Both the position numbers and the translations under genes were made by a program. Under the pieces are notes generated by a model. The model saw only the letters and a program-made list of their open reading frames with translations. It was not told where the DNA came from and did no database searches. From positions 62,001 through 126,000 of the forward strand of contig NZ_JASDCU010000008.1 of NCBI RefSeq assembly GCF_030407765.1: a stretch of 64,000 nt of DNA, in the 5' to 3' direction. Below, one piece after another: positions 26,010-34,817 of the stretch. The first letter of the stretch is position 1; each line of letters opens with the position of its first letter. Source of the stretch: Microbacterium sp. APC 3901. GTDB lineage: Bacteria; Actinomycetota; Actinomycetes; Actinomycetales; Microbacteriaceae.

Positions 26010-26039
26010 ATGGGAATGAGTCCAACGCATGTTTGTCAA
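26010..26039 (-). promoter_or_regulatory. candidate promoter of the EamA gene with flanking repeats
   Basis: TTGACA on the minus strand at 26034-26039 and TCCCAT at 26010-26015, spacer 18. The word CAACGCAT occurs twice in the same orientation (26023-26030 and 26037-26044) around this -35, a possible site for the adjacent LysR protein. Confidence 0.35.
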
Positions 26040-26067
26040 CGCATCCATGAACAGCAATCATGAAAGT

Positions 26068-27000
26068 ATGGACCTGCAGCAGCTGAGATATGTCGTCGAG
26101 GTCGCGTCCTCGTCGAGCTTCACCCGTGCGGCCGAGCGCTGCTTCGTGACACAGTCGGCGCTCAGTCATCAGATAGCTGCGCTCGAGCGCGAGATCGGAC
26201 AGCGTCTTTTCGTGCGTTCGAGTCGGAGCGTCAGGACGACAGAGGCCGGGGAAGCATTCCTCCTGCATGCGAAGACCGCTGTGGCCGCAGCGGATCAGGC
26301 GCGCGAGGCCGCAGCAGCGGCCGCGGGTCGGGTGGTCGGCACACTTCGTCTCGGTGTGATCCCGACAGTCACCGCGATCTCCGTTCCGCTCGCGATCGCT
26401 CGATTCCGACAGGCGCACCCGGAGGCTCGGGTGCAGCTCACGATGGGCAACAGCGACGCTCTGGCCGCCGCTGTGCGGGAGGGCGAGCTCGACGTCGCGA
26501 TGCTGGGCCTGCGCGCGGATGTCGTCCCCAGCGGCGTCGCCTCCCGAGAGCTCGCGCGCGAGAGCCTGGTCGCCGTCGTACCCTCGGCTCATCGACTCGC
26601 AGCGCGCGCGGAACTCGCGCTGGAAGACCTTGCCGGAGAAGTGTTCGCGGACTTCCCCGCCGGCACGTCGGGGCGTGCGCAGAGCGATGCGGCGTTCGCG
26701 GACTCCGGCATCCGACGCGACGTGTCGTTCGAAGCAGACTCTGCGGAGCTCATTCTCGGTCTCGTGTCGGCCGGACTCGCGATCACGCTGTTGGCGCCCG
26801 GCATCGTCGCGGCGTCGTCCGACGCGGTCGCGGTGAAGATCGTCGGCGGGCCGGTGCGCGTCGAGTACGTCGCCTGGGACCCGCGGGCGCCGAGGGCTGT
26901 CGCCTCCGCGCTCCTGGGCATCATCGGATCGATGACCGCGCAGCCCGACGACGAAGCGGGCCCGGAGGAATACTCCGGGCCCGCCCTCTCAGAATCCTGA
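26068..27000 (+). CDS. LysR family transcriptional regulator
   Basis: A 310-residue regulator with the winged helix-turn-helix at residues 1-60 (MDLQQLRYVVEVASSSSFTR; SQSALSHQIAALE is the recognition region as TQSALSHQIAALE) and a periplasmic-binding-protein-like effector domain from about 90 (GTLRLGVIPTVTA). ATG 26068 gives the standard LysR N terminus; ATG 26047 in the same frame would add 7 residues. It is divergent from the EamA transporter and probably controls it. The C-terminal 15 codons contain a strong hairpin that seems to serve as the terminator shared with the convergent glpK. Confidence 0.92.
   Translation: MDLQQLRYVVEVASSSSFTRAAERCFVTQSALSHQIAALEREIGQRLFVRSSRSVRTTEAGEAFLLHAKTAVAAADQAREAAAAAAGRVVGTLRLGVIPTVTAISVPLAIARFRQAHPEARVQLTMGNSDALAAAVREGELDVAMLGLRADVVPSGVASRELARESLVAVVPSAHRLAARAELALEDLAGEVFADFPAGTSGRAQSDAAFADSGIRRDVSFEADSAELILGLVSAGLAITLLAPGIVAASSDAVAVKIVGGPVRVEYVAWDPRAPRAVASALLGIIGSMTAQPDDEAGPEEYSGPALSES
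26956..26984. terminator. bidirectional hairpin inside the LysR 3' codons
   Basis: A perfect 12-bp stem (26956-26967 with 26973-26984, GCGGGCCCGGAG and its complement) with loop GAATA. It lies before the LysR stop codon and 19 bases beyond the glpK stop, between two convergent genes only 2 bases apart. There is no U tract, as is usual for GC-rich actinobacterial terminators. Confidence 0.55.
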
Positions 27001-27002
27001 GG

Positions 27003-28517
27003 TCACTTCACGTCTTCGTCGACCCAGTCCATCGACTTGCTGACGGCCTTGCGCCATAGACGAAGCTGACGGTCACGCTCGCCGTCTTCCATCGACGGCT
27101 CCCAGCGACGGTCTTCCTGCCAGTTGGCGGAGAGGTCGTCGAGACCGTTCCAGAAGCCGACCGCCAGACCCGCGGCGTACGCGGCACCCAGCGCGGTGGT
27201 CTCGGCGACGACCGGACGAACGACGGGCACACCGAGCACGTCGGCCTGGAACTGCATGAGCGCATCGTTCGCGACCATGCCGCCGTCGACCTTGAGCTCG
27301 GTGAGGTCGACACCGGCATCCGCGTTGACCGCGTCGAGAACGTCGCGGGTCTGGAACGCCACGGCCTCGAGCGCTGCGCGAGCGATGTGGTTCTTGTTCG
27401 CGTAACGGGTGAGGCCGACGATCGCACCGCGGGCATCCGGACGCCAGTACGGCGCGAACAGGCCCGAGAACGCGGGGACGATGTACACGCCGCCGTTGTC
27501 GTCGACCTGCTTGGCGAGCTCTTCGACCTCGGGAGCGGAGCTGATGATCCCGAGCTGGTCGCGGAGCCACTGGATCAGCGAACCGGTGACGGCGATCGAG
27601 CCCTCGAGAGCGTAGTGGGTCGGTCCGTCGCCGAGCTTGTAGCCGACGGTGGTCAGCAGCCCGTTCTTCGAGTGGACGATCTCCTCGCCCGTGTTGAAGA
27701 TGAGGAAGCAGCCGGTGCCATAGGTGTTCTTGCTCTCACCCTGGTTGAATGCGGCCTGGCCGAACGTCGCGGCCTGCTGGTCGCCCAGAATGCCGGCGAT
27801 CGGCGTCTCGCGCAGCAGTGACGAGTCCTCGGCGGCGCCGTACACCTCGGAGGAGGAGCGGATCTCTGGCATCATCGAGCGTGGAACGCCGAACGCCTCG
27901 AGGATGTCGTCGCGCCACTCGAGCGTCTCGAGATCCATGAACATCGTGCGCGAGGCGTTGGTGACATCGGTCACGTGCACACCGCCGTCCACGCCACCGG
28001 TGAGGTTCCAGAGCACCCAGCTGTCGGTCGTGCCGAAGACGAGGTCTCCCGCCTCGGCCTTCTCGCGTGCACCCTCGACGTTCTCGAGGATCCAGGCGAT
28101 CTTGGTGCCGGAGAAGTAGGTGGCGAGGGGGAGACCCACGATGGGCTTGAACCGCTCGACGCCTCCGTCGGCCGCGAGGCGGTCGACGATCTCCTGCGTG
28201 CGGGTGTCCTGCCACACGATGGCGTTGTAGACGGCCTTGCCGGTCGTCTTGTCCCAGACGACTGCTGTCTCGCGCTGGTTGGTGATTCCGACCGCGGCGA
28301 TGTCGTGGCGCGTCAGGTCGGCACGGCTCAGTGCGAGACCGATGACTTCCTGCACGTTGCGCCAGATCTCGGCAGGGTCATGCTCGACCCAGCCCGCCTT
28401 CGGGAGGATCTGCTCGTGCTCCTTCTGACCGGTCGCGACGATGCTGCCCTTCTTGTCGAAGATGATCGCGCGGCTGGAGGTGGTGCCCTGATCGATGGCG
28501 ATGATGTAGTCGGCCAT
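27003..28517 (-). CDS. glpK: glycerol kinase
   Basis: Phosphorylates glycerol to sn-glycerol 3-phosphate. The 504-residue FGGY-family kinase begins [17 protein letters not shown], with the phosphate-loop residues, and has [16 protein letters not shown] and NTYGTGCF and the C-terminal [17 protein letters not shown]. The start is supported by AAAGGAG 7 bases before the ATG. It is the last gene of glpD-glpF-glpK, 29 bases after glpF. Identification is firm. Confidence 0.98.
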   Translation of the reverse strand: MADYIIAIDQGTTSSRAIIFDKKGSIVATGQKEHEQILPKAGWVEHDPAEIWRNVQEVIGLALSRADLTRHDIAAVGITNQRETAVVWDKTTGKAVYNAIVWQDTRTQEIVDRLAADGGVERFKPIVGLPLATYFSGTKIAWILENVEGAREKAEAGDLVFGTTDSWVLWNLTGGVDGGVHVTDVTNASRTMFMDLETLEWRDDILEAFGVPRSMMPEIRSSSEVYGAAEDSSLLRETPIAGILGDQQAATFGQAAFNQGESKNTYGTGCFLIFNTGEEIVHSKNGLLTTVGYKLGDGPTHYALEGSIAVTGSLIQWLRDQLGIISSAPEVEELAKQVDDNGGVYIVPAFSGLFAPYWRPDARGAIVGLTRYANKNHIARAALEAVAFQTRDVLDAVNADAGVDLTELKVDGGMVANDALMQFQADVLGVPVVRPVVAETTALGAAYAAGLAVGFWNGLDDLSANWQEDRRWEPSMEDGERDRQLRLWRKAVSKSMDWVDEDVK

Positions 28518-28546
28518 TGTGTTCTCCTTTGAAGTCAGGTTGCGGT

Positions 28547-29299
28547 TCAGGCGAGGTTGAGCAGGACGGGCGCGGCGACGGCGGCGAGGACACCACCGAG
28601 CAGCGGACCGACGACCGGGACCCACGAGTAGGACCAGTCGCTCGAGCCCTTGCCCTTGATCGGGAGGATCGCGTGGGCGATACGGGGTCCGAGGTCACGT
28701 GCAGGGTTGATCGCGTAGCCGGTGGGTCCACCGAGGGACGCGCCGATACCCACGACGACGAGCGCGACGGGCAGGGCGCTCAGCGGACCGAGGCCTCCGG
28801 GCGTTCCGATGTCGGCGACGCCGTAGTCAGCGAATGCGAAGATCGCGAACACCAGGACGAAGGTGCCGATGACCTCGGTGACGAGGTTCCAGCCGTAGGA
28901 GCGGATCGCAGGGCCCGTCGAGAAGACGCCGAGCTTGTTGGCGGGGTCGGGCTCCTCGTCGAAGTGCTGCTTGTAGGCGAGCCAGGTGAGGATCGCACCG
29001 ACGATCGCACCGAGCAGCTCAGCGCCGGTCGCCACGGCGAACTGCGTGAAGTCGATCTTGCCTCCGACCAGGAGACCGATTCCGACAGCCGGGTTGAGGA
29101 TGGCGCCCGAGTAGGCGGAGACGAGGACACCCACGAAGACCGCGAGACCCCATCCCCAGTTGACCATCAGGAAGCCGCCGCCGAAGCCCTTGTTCTTGGC
29201 AAGCGCGACGTTGGCGACGACACCACATCCGAGGAGGATCAGCATTGCGGTGCCGACGAACTCCGAGAGGAAGTAGAGACCGAGATTGACTTCAGTCAT
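28547..29299 (-). CDS. glpF: glycerol uptake facilitator (aquaglyceroporin)
   Basis: A 250-residue MIP-family channel with six membrane helices and two half-helices carrying NPA motifs: NPAVG (first) and NPARD (second). The Asp after NPAR and the loop sizes mark a glycerol-conducting type rather than a water-specific aquaporin. The start [10 protein letters not shown] puts the first helix at the usual place; the frame extends 12 codons further but includes no better start. It sits between glpD and glpK, feeding the kinase. Confidence 0.96.
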   Translation of the reverse strand: MTEVNLGLYFLSEFVGTAMLILLGCGVVANVALAKNKGFGGGFLMVNWGWGLAVFVGVLVSAYSGAILNPAVGIGLLVGGKIDFTQFAVATGAELLGAIVGAILTWLAYKQHFDEEPDPANKLGVFSTGPAIRSYGWNLVTEVIGTFVLVFAIFAFADYGVADIGTPGGLGPLSALPVALVVVGIGASLGGPTGYAINPARDLGPRIAHAILPIKGKGSSDWSYSWVPVVGPLLGGVLAAVAAPVLLNLA

Positions 29300-29391
29300 G
29301 TCTTCATTGACCTTTCTTGAGTACCAGAGCCCCATAGCACTGGCACTTGTTGGGAGTTGAGCCGCGTGGAGGGCGGCCTTCGGATCTCTCG

Positions 29392-31101
29392 TCAGCCGCG
29401 TGCGCGGGACGAGATCTGGAGTCCATGTCGATCGTTCAGCATCGTACGCGTCTGATCCAGCTCGGCATCATGGCGTGCACGATCCCAGTGGAGCAGAGGC
29501 GCCAGGGCTGCGGCAAGCTCTTCGAGCACATCCGCGTCGGCGTGACCGGTGAACGCGATGCTGGTGCGTCGCATGACGACATCCTGCAGACGCGCGACCA
29601 TCTCGTTCTCGACCATCCAGGCGAGCTCCCGGGTGGAGAGGTCATCGCCGGCCAGGGGAGCGTCGTCACCCTGCTCGATGAACTCCCAGACCTGTGCCGC
29701 ACGCGTTCCGTAGCGCGCGAGGAGGCGTTCTGCGCGTTCGCCGGCACCCGGGAGATTCTCCTGGATCCAGATCCGACGAGCCTTCTCGGTGCGCGGGAAG
29801 TCGCGGCCTCCGCCGATGGCTCGACCGGCGGTCGACACCGTGCGGGTGCGGCCGATCAGATTCAGCACGACATCGGAGAGGGACTCTCCGAGCGCGCGGA
29901 ACGTCGTCCACTTGCCGCCGACGAGGCTCACGAGCGGCGCAGCGCCCTTGTCGTCCACCTCGATGCGGTAGTCGCGGGACACGAACCCGGGGGCCGTGTC
30001 CTCGTGGCGAGGAAGCGGACGGATGCCCGAGAAGTTGAAGACGATCTGCTCTCGCGTCACGTCGATAGTCGGGAACACGTGGTGGATCAGATCGAAGAAG
30101 TAGTCGATCTCCTCCTCGGTGCACACCGCAGCCTCTCGGGGATCCGCGTCGATGTCCGTCGTGCCGACGAGCACGCGGCCCTTGAGGGGGTAGATCAGCA
30201 CGATGCGTCCGTCGGAGTGCTCGAAGAAGATCTCGCGTCCCCGCGTCGCCTCGAGGAGCTCGGGGTGATCGAGAACGATGTGCGAACCCTTGGTCCCGCC
30301 CATGAAGCGCGTGTCGTTGCCGAGCGCGTCGTTGGTGAGGTCCGTCCAGGGCCCCGATGCATTCACGACCACGTCTGCGGTGATCGAGAACTCGGTGCCG
30401 CTCTCACGATCGCGGAGCACGATCTTCTTGCCGTCGCGGGCGATCGCCTCGACGTAGTTCAGTGCGACGGCACCCGGGTGAGCCGCGCGTCCGTCCTGCA
30501 GCACGTCGAGCGCCAGACGCTCCGGGTCGTGCATGGAGGCGTCGTAGTACGTGGCCGTGTACTTGATGTTCGGGTCGAGCGAGGGCAGTTCGGCGAGCGA
30601 CCGCTTGCGACCGAGGAAGCGGTGACGCGGGACCATGCCGCCGTCACGCGAGAACGTGTCGTAGATCGTGAGTCCGACCTTGATGAGGAACGCTCCTCGC
30701 TCCTGGGGCTTGCCGCTCTTGTGGGTGAGGAAGCGCAGGGGCGCGGACAGGATGCCCGAGAAGGTCGAGTAGATCGGGATCGTGGTCTCGAGCGGCTTCA
30801 CATAGTGCGGCGCGATCTTGAGCAGACCGTTACGCTCCTCGACGGATTCACGGACGAGTCGGAACTCGCCGTTCTCGAGGTAGCGGATGCCGCCGTGGAT
30901 CATGTGGCTCGAGGCCGCGGAGGCGCCGGAAGCGAAGTCTCCTCGTTCCACGAGCACGACATCGACGCCCTGAAGCGCGAGGTCGCGGAAAGCGGAGATC
31001 CCGTTGATACCGGCTCCGATGACAAGGACGCTCGTGCGTCCGGACTCACGGACGGCGCGGACTTCGGCGCGTTCCGGTGATGAGTGTGTCGACTCGATCA
31101 T
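29392..31101 (-). CDS. glpD: glycerol-3-phosphate dehydrogenase, FAD-dependent
   Basis: Oxidises glycerol 3-phosphate to dihydroxyacetone phosphate and passes electrons to quinones at the inner face of the membrane. The 569-residue protein has the FAD dinucleotide fold VLVIGAGINGISAFRDLA near residue 25, MIHGGIRYLENGEF, and the VGTTDIDADPREA and GIRPLPRHE regions of the family. The start MIESTHSSPE has AGAAGGG ahead. It is the first gene of the glycerol operon and is divergent from the SorC-type regulator (100-base gap with a palindrome). Confidence 0.97.
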   Translation of the reverse strand: MIESTHSSPERAEVRAVRESGRTSVLVIGAGINGISAFRDLALQGVDVVLVERGDFASGASAASSHMIHGGIRYLENGEFRLVRESVEERNGLLKIAPHYVKPLETTIPIYSTFSGILSAPLRFLTHKSGKPQERGAFLIKVGLTIYDTFSRDGGMVPRHRFLGRKRSLAELPSLDPNIKYTATYYDASMHDPERLALDVLQDGRAAHPGAVALNYVEAIARDGKKIVLRDRESGTEFSITADVVVNASGPWTDLTNDALGNDTRFMGGTKGSHIVLDHPELLEATRGREIFFEHSDGRIVLIYPLKGRVLVGTTDIDADPREAAVCTEEEIDYFFDLIHHVFPTIDVTREQIVFNFSGIRPLPRHEDTAPGFVSRDYRIEVDDKGAAPLVSLVGGKWTTFRALGESLSDVVLNLIGRTRTVSTAGRAIGGGRDFPRTEKARRIWIQENLPGAGERAERLLARYGTRAAQVWEFIEQGDDAPLAGDDLSTRELAWMVENEMVARLQDVVMRRTSIAFTGHADADVLEELAAALAPLLHWDRARHDAELDQTRTMLNDRHGLQISSRARG

Positions 31102-31164
31102 CTTCGACCCTTCTCTGTGCGTGCCCCCAGCTTCGACCCATGTGGCCACTGCGCGCAAGCCCGC

Positions 31165-31178
31165 TGCACATATGTGCA
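31165..31178. promoter_or_regulatory. palindromic operator TGCACATATGTGCA
   Basis: A perfect 14-bp palindrome in the gap between glpD and the SorC-type regulator, 24 bases before the regulator start. CATATG-centred palindromes of this sort are typical of SorC-family binding sites, so it is likely the site through which the regulator controls the glycerol operon and itself. Confidence 0.6.
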
Positions 31179-31201
31179 AAGATCGAGGCGAGGAGGCCCT
31201 C

Positions 31202-32173
31202 ATGACCCAGCCTGACGCGGGATCCCGCGACTCGAAGCTGATCGCCGCGCTCACCGCAGCGCAGCTCTACTACATGCAGGACAAGACGATGGAGGTGATC
31301 GCGCAGGAGCTGAAGACCTCGAGGTCATCCGTGTCTCGTCTGCTCAGCTTCGCTCGCGAAAGCGGACTCGTCGACATCCGCATCAACTCTCCTCTGGAGA
31401 GACTGGGGATGCTCGAGCAGCGCATAAGAGACAGACACCGTCTGGTCGCGCACGTCGTACCCATACCCGAGATCGTCAGCGAGGTCGAACGGCTCGAGCG
31501 CGTGGCCCTGACGGCGGGGCGACTGCTGTCGCAGTTCGTCGACTCCAACATGATCGTGGGTGTCGCGTGGGGATCGACGATCAGCGCTGTGAGCCGAGGG
31601 CTCACTCAGAAGGAGACGCACAACACGACCTTCGTGCAGTTGAACGGCGCGGGCAACACGCAGACGAGTGGCGTCGAGTACTCGAGCGACATCCTGCAGC
31701 GCTTCGGCAGCGCGTTCGGCGCGCAGGTGCAGCAGTTCCCGGTGCCTGCGTTCTTCGATGACCCCTCGACGCGCGAGGCCATGTGGCGTGAGCGGAGCAC
31801 TCGGCGAGTGCTCGATCTGCAGTCGAAGATGGACATCGCGGTGTTCAGTCTCGGTTCTCCGGCCGCCGAGGTGCCGAGCCGCGTGTACGTCGGTGGGTAT
31901 CTCGGCCGCGACGACTACCGCAGCCTCCGCGAAGACCACGCGATCGGCGACGTGGCGACGGTCTTCTTCCGCGCGGACGGCTCGTGGAGGGACATCCGCG
32001 TGAACGCGCGCGCCACCGGTCCCGGCCTCGACAGACTGCGACGGGTGCCGCGGCGCGTCTGCGTCGTGTCGGGAGTGCCGAAGCTCGCGAGCCTTCGCGC
32101 CGCGATCGCCGCCGAGCTGATCACGGATGTGGTGCTCGACGAGGGGCTGGCGAGGCGTCTCGTCGAGGATTGA
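31202..32173 (+). CDS. SorC/DeoR-type sugar-binding transcriptional regulator, probable glycerol operon regulator
   Basis: A 323-residue regulator. The N-terminal helix-turn-helix (about 25-55) includes MEVIAQELKTSRSSVSRLL; the rest is the sugar-phosphate-binding SorC domain, with GVAWGSTISAVSRGL and a C-terminal VVSGVPKLASLRAAI segment near VVLDEGLARRL. The start ATG follows AGGAGG by 5 bases; upstream in-frame codons have no such site. Its divergent position from glpD suggests that it senses a glycerol- or triose-phosphate-type effector. The effector is inferred, not shown. Confidence 0.88.
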   Translation: MTQPDAGSRDSKLIAALTAAQLYYMQDKTMEVIAQELKTSRSSVSRLLSFARESGLVDIRINSPLERLGMLEQRIRDRHRLVAHVVPIPEIVSEVERLERVALTAGRLLSQFVDSNMIVGVAWGSTISAVSRGLTQKETHNTTFVQLNGAGNTQTSGVEYSSDILQRFGSAFGAQVQQFPVPAFFDDPSTREAMWRERSTRRVLDLQSKMDIAVFSLGSPAAEVPSRVYVGGYLGRDDYRSLREDHAIGDVATVFFRADGSWRDIRVNARATGPGLDRLRRVPRRVCVVSGVPKLASLRAAIAAELITDVVLDEGLARRLVED

Positions 32174-32176
32174 CCC

Positions 32177-33328
32177 CTACGGCTCGTCAGTCGATGCTTC
32201 GGGGCCCGAACGGAACTCCCGGATCAGGTGCTGCACGACCGCGCCGAGGTCGCCGCCCGTGGCGTTCGCGATCGTCAGCTGCCGTTCGTAGCTCGCGCCG
32301 TTCGCGAGTATCGTCTCGATGCTGCCGAACTCCCGTCCGCAGCCGAGTTCGACCGCGATCGGTGCGAGCTCTTCGAGCACCTCGGACAGGTGCTCCCGCA
32401 CGGGTCGCTGGGTTCCCGCCGAGTCCACGATCACTCGGGCGTCGAGGCCGTAGCGAGCCGCGCGCCACTTGTTCTCGCGGTGGTACCAGGCCTGCATCTC
32501 CGCGAGAGGGCGACCCTCGTCGAGCTGCCGGGAGAGGTGCTCGACCAGGACCTGAACGAGGGCGGCCACCGCTGCGAGCTCCGGCAGGGTCGAGAGGCCG
32601 TCGCAGGCACGCACTTCGATCGTTCCCCAGCGCGGTGCCGGCCGGATGTCCCAGCGCACTTCGGTGGCATCGGCCATGACGCCGGTTCGCACCATGTCGT
32701 CGAGGTAGGCCTCATAGTCGGACCAGTCGTCCAGCGGCCAGGGGAGTCCGGCAGTGGGCAGCTGCTGGAAGACGAGGGCACGGTTGGACGCGTACCCCGT
32801 TCGCTCACCTGCCCAGAACGGACTGGACGCCGCAAGCGCCTGCAGATGAGGGAGATAGGCCGCGAGGGCATTGATGATGGGAATGACCTTGCGCTGGTCC
32901 TCGACACCGATGTGCACGTGGATTCCCCAGATCATCATGTTGCGTCCCCACCACTGGGTGCGTTCGATCAGGGTGTGGTAGCGGGTCTTGTCGGTCACTT
33001 CCTGCTGATACCACTGCGCGAAGGGGTGGCTGCCAGCGGAGAGCAGCTCGATGCCGGCCGGGTCCGTCGCCGTGCGCACGGCCGAGATCGCATTGGCGAT
33101 GTCGTCGATCGCGTGGCCCACCGAGTCACCGATGCCGCTGGTCACCTCGATCGTGTTGGTGAGCAGTTCGCCCGTGACAGTGTGGCGTTCGTCTGCGCTC
33201 TCGTGCTCGAGGGCTGACAGCAGCTCCGGTGCGCGGCCGACGAGATCACCGCTCACCGGATCGGCGAGCATGATCTCCCATTCGAGGCCTACGGTGGACC
33301 GGGCCGATGAGGCGAAATCGAGCTTCAC
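32177..33328 (-). CDS. carboxylate-amine ligase, GCS2 (YbdK-type) family
   Basis: A 383-residue protein of glutamate-cysteine ligase family 2, which joins glutamate to an amine or cysteine with ATP. The family signatures are VGLEWEIMLADP near residue 15, HPFAQWYQQEVTDKTRYH, MMIWGIHVHIGVED, and GTIEVRACDGLSTLPE. Actinobacteria that make mycothiol also carry such enzymes, so glutathione synthesis is not implied; no glutathione synthetase is nearby. GTG start 6 bases after CAGACT (minus strand). It converges with the SorC gene (3-base gap). Confidence 0.9.
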   Translation of the reverse strand: MKLDFASSARSTVGLEWEIMLADPVSGDLVGRAPELLSALEHESADERHTVTGELLTNTIEVTSGIGDSVGHAIDDIANAISAVRTATDPAGIELLSAGSHPFAQWYQQEVTDKTRYHTLIERTQWWGRNMMIWGIHVHIGVEDQRKVIPIINALAAYLPHLQALAASSPFWAGERTGYASNRALVFQQLPTAGLPWPLDDWSDYEAYLDDMVRTGVMADATEVRWDIRPAPRWGTIEVRACDGLSTLPELAAVAALVQVLVEHLSRQLDEGRPLAEMQAWYHRENKWRAARYGLDARVIVDSAGTQRPVREHLSEVLEELAPIAVELGCGREFGSIETILANGASYERQLTIANATGGDLGAVVQHLIREFRSGPEASTDEP

Positions 33329-33334
33329 GAGCTC

Positions 33335-33340
33335 AGTCTG
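33335..33340 (-). promoter_or_regulatory. -10 box of the GCS2 gene (leaderless type)
   Basis: CAGACT on the minus strand with 6 bases to the GTG start. Confidence 0.4.
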
Positions 33341-33352
33341 ACATGCGGTGTC

Positions 33353-33378
33353 GACGACACGGCAACCGCCGTGTCGTC
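33353..33378. promoter_or_regulatory. perfect 11-bp inverted repeat in the GCS2-rpsP divergent region
   Basis: GACGACACGGC (33353-33363), loop AACC, then its exact complement (33368-33378). No gene ends here, so it is not a terminator. It covers the expected -35 of the GCS2 gene and lies just upstream of the rpsP promoter region, fitting a regulator site. Confidence 0.4.
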
Positions 33379-33406
33379 CGGTTTCGCTCCTTGGCCGCGC
33401 ATCTGG

Positions 33407-33412
33407 CAGAAT
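33407..33412 (+). promoter_or_regulatory. -10 box of the rpsP operon
   Basis: CAGAAT inside GGCAGAAT, the same core as at rplS. A -35 is only weak (TTCGCT at 33383-33388, spacer 18). The transcript would start near 33419, just at the hairpin below. Confidence 0.5.
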
Positions 33413-33420
33413 AGAAGGTC

Positions 33421-33456
33421 GGACGACGTGCTCGACCCTCTATCCAGCACTCGTCC
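33421..33456 (+). ncRNA. hairpin at the 5' end of the rpsP leader
   Basis: GGACGA pairs with TCGTCC (33421-33426 with 33451-33456), and inside it GTGCT pairs with AGCAC (33428-33432 with 33446-33450), with one bulged C and a 13-base loop. The predicted transcript start is 1-2 bases upstream, so the stem caps the 5' end of a leader of about 119 bases. It may protect the message or bind a ribosomal protein. Confidence 0.4.
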
Positions 33457-33537
33457 TCCCTATTTGAGCTTCCGCCGGGTGTGCACCCCACTCTCCAGGC
33501 GATCGGTTCGTTACCTTCCACACAATTCAGGAGAATC

Positions 33538-33957
33538 GTGGCTGTCAAGATTCGTCTCAAGCGCCTGGGCAAGATCCGTGCGCCGTACTACCGCATCGTC
33601 GTCGCCGACTCGAAGACCAAGCGCGATGGTCGCGTGATCGAGGAGATCGGCAAGTACCACCCCACCGAGGAGCCCTCGTTCATCGAGATCGACTCCGACC
33701 GTGCGCAGTACTGGCTCTCCGTCGGCGCGCAGCCGACCGAGCAGGTCGCAGCGCTGCTCAAGATCACGGGCGACTGGGGCAAGTTCAAGGGCGACAAGGA
33801 CGCGAAGTCCACGCTCAAGGTCAAGGAGCCCAAGGTTCCGTTCGAGATCGACGCGTCCAAGAAGTCCGTCGTGAAGCCCAAGGTCGAGAAGAAGACCGAG
33901 GCTCCCGCCAAGGCCGATGCGGAGGCCGCTGAGGCTCCCGCCGCCGACGCCGAGTAA
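33538..33957 (+). CDS. rpsP: 30S ribosomal protein S16
   Basis: A 139-residue S16. The family part (about 1-85) begins [20 protein letters not shown] with the usual [14 protein letters not shown] (as [11 protein letters not shown]). GTG start behind CAGGAGAATC. The last 50 residues are a Lys/Ala/Glu/Pro-rich extension (ending [11 protein letters not shown]), which is long for S16 but common in actinobacteria. It is the first gene of rpsP-khpA-rimM-trmD. Confidence 0.97.
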   Translation: MAVKIRLKRLGKIRAPYYRIVVADSKTKRDGRVIEEIGKYHPTEEPSFIEIDSDRAQYWLSVGAQPTEQVAALLKITGDWGKFKGDKDAKSTLKVKEPKVPFEIDASKKSVVKPKVEKKTEAPAKADAEAAEAPAADAE

Positions 33958-33963
33958 TTCGTC

Positions 33964-34194
33964 GTGCTCGCCGCCGCGCTCGAACACATCGTCAAGGGGA
34001 TCGTCGATCACCCCGAGGATGTCCGCATCAACGCTTCCACTTCGCCGAGAGGCGATCTCCTCGAGGTGCGCGTGCACCCCGACGACCGTGGACGCGTGAT
34101 CGGGCGCGGCGGCCGCACCGCGAAAGCACTGCGTACGCTCATCTCCGCTCTTGCAGACGGGCGTCGTGTCCGTGTCGATGTCGCGGACGACTGA
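33964..34194 (+). CDS. khpA: KH-domain RNA-binding protein KhpA
   Basis: A 76-residue protein made of a single type II KH domain with the GxxG loop GRGG (in RVIGRGGRTAK). KhpA, with KhpB/EloR, binds RNA and affects cell elongation and division in Gram-positive bacteria. GTG start 6 bases after rpsP. The position between rpsP and rimM is the usual one. Confidence 0.93.
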   Translation: MLAAALEHIVKGIVDHPEDVRINASTSPRGDLLEVRVHPDDRGRVIGRGGRTAKALRTLISALADGRRVRVDVADD

Positions 34195-34195
34195 C

Positions 34196-34798
34196 GTGGT
34201 GTCGACAGACCGCAATCAGGGCAAGAATCAGCTGCGTGTCGGGCGCCTCGTCAAGGCTCATGGCCTCAAGGGCGCTCTCAAGCTGGAGCTCTACACCGAC
34301 AACCCCGAGCGGCGTTTCACTCCGGGGGCCGAGTTCACGTTGCAGGTGCCCGAGGCATCTCCGTGGCACGGCAAGACGGTCGTCGTCCGCGAATACCGCG
34401 TGATGAACGGCAACCCCGTCGTGTTCTTCAAGGACGTCGACGATCGCGAGGGTGCAGAGACCCTCGTCCGGGCGATCCTCTGGATCGATCAGGACAACGA
34501 CGAGGTCGAGGACAACGCGTGGTTCGACCACCAGCTGGTCGGTCTCGACGTCGTCCGCGACGGAGTCGTGGTGGGCAAGGTCGCCCGAGTCGAGCACTTC
34601 CCGGCGCAGGATCTGCTCATCGTCAGGTCGGGCGAGCAGGACATCATGGTTCCGTTCGTCGAGGCGATCGTTCCGACGGTCGACCTCAGCGCCGGACGCG
34701 TCATCGTGACGCCACCCACCGGGCTCTTCGAAGAGCTCCCCGACGCTTCCGAGGCGACGGAGGCGGGGGAGTCCTCGGACTCCGACGCCACCAGCTGA
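34196..34798 (+). CDS. rimM: ribosome maturation factor RimM
   Basis: Assists assembly of the 30S head and binds S19. The protein has the N-terminal beta barrel ([20 protein letters not shown]) and the C-terminal PRC-barrel ([29 protein letters not shown]). The start is uncertain: GTG 34196 is one base after the khpA stop, but GTG 34199 and ATG 34178 (overlapping khpA) are in the same frame and none has a good ribosome binding site. The acidic tail is typical. Confidence 0.9.
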   Translation: MVSTDRNQGKNQLRVGRLVKAHGLKGALKLELYTDNPERRFTPGAEFTLQVPEASPWHGKTVVVREYRVMNGNPVVFFKDVDDREGAETLVRAILWIDQDNDEVEDNAWFDHQLVGLDVVRDGVVVGKVARVEHFPAQDLLIVRSGEQDIMVPFVEAIVPTVDLSAGRVIVTPPTGLFEELPDASEATEAGESSDSDATS

Positions 34799-34805
34799 GC
34801 ACGGG

Positions 34806-34811
34806 TACGGT
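34806..34811 (+). promoter_or_regulatory. -10 box of trmD (leaderless type)
   Basis: TACGGT, then 6 bases, then the trmD GTG. Suggests an extra promoter inside the rpsP operon. Confidence 0.4.
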
Positions 34812-34817
34812 CTGCCC

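Noticed and set aside
29347-31080. Plus-strand 577-codon frame across glpD
   Set aside because: Antisense shadow of glpD; no ribosome binding site and no domain.
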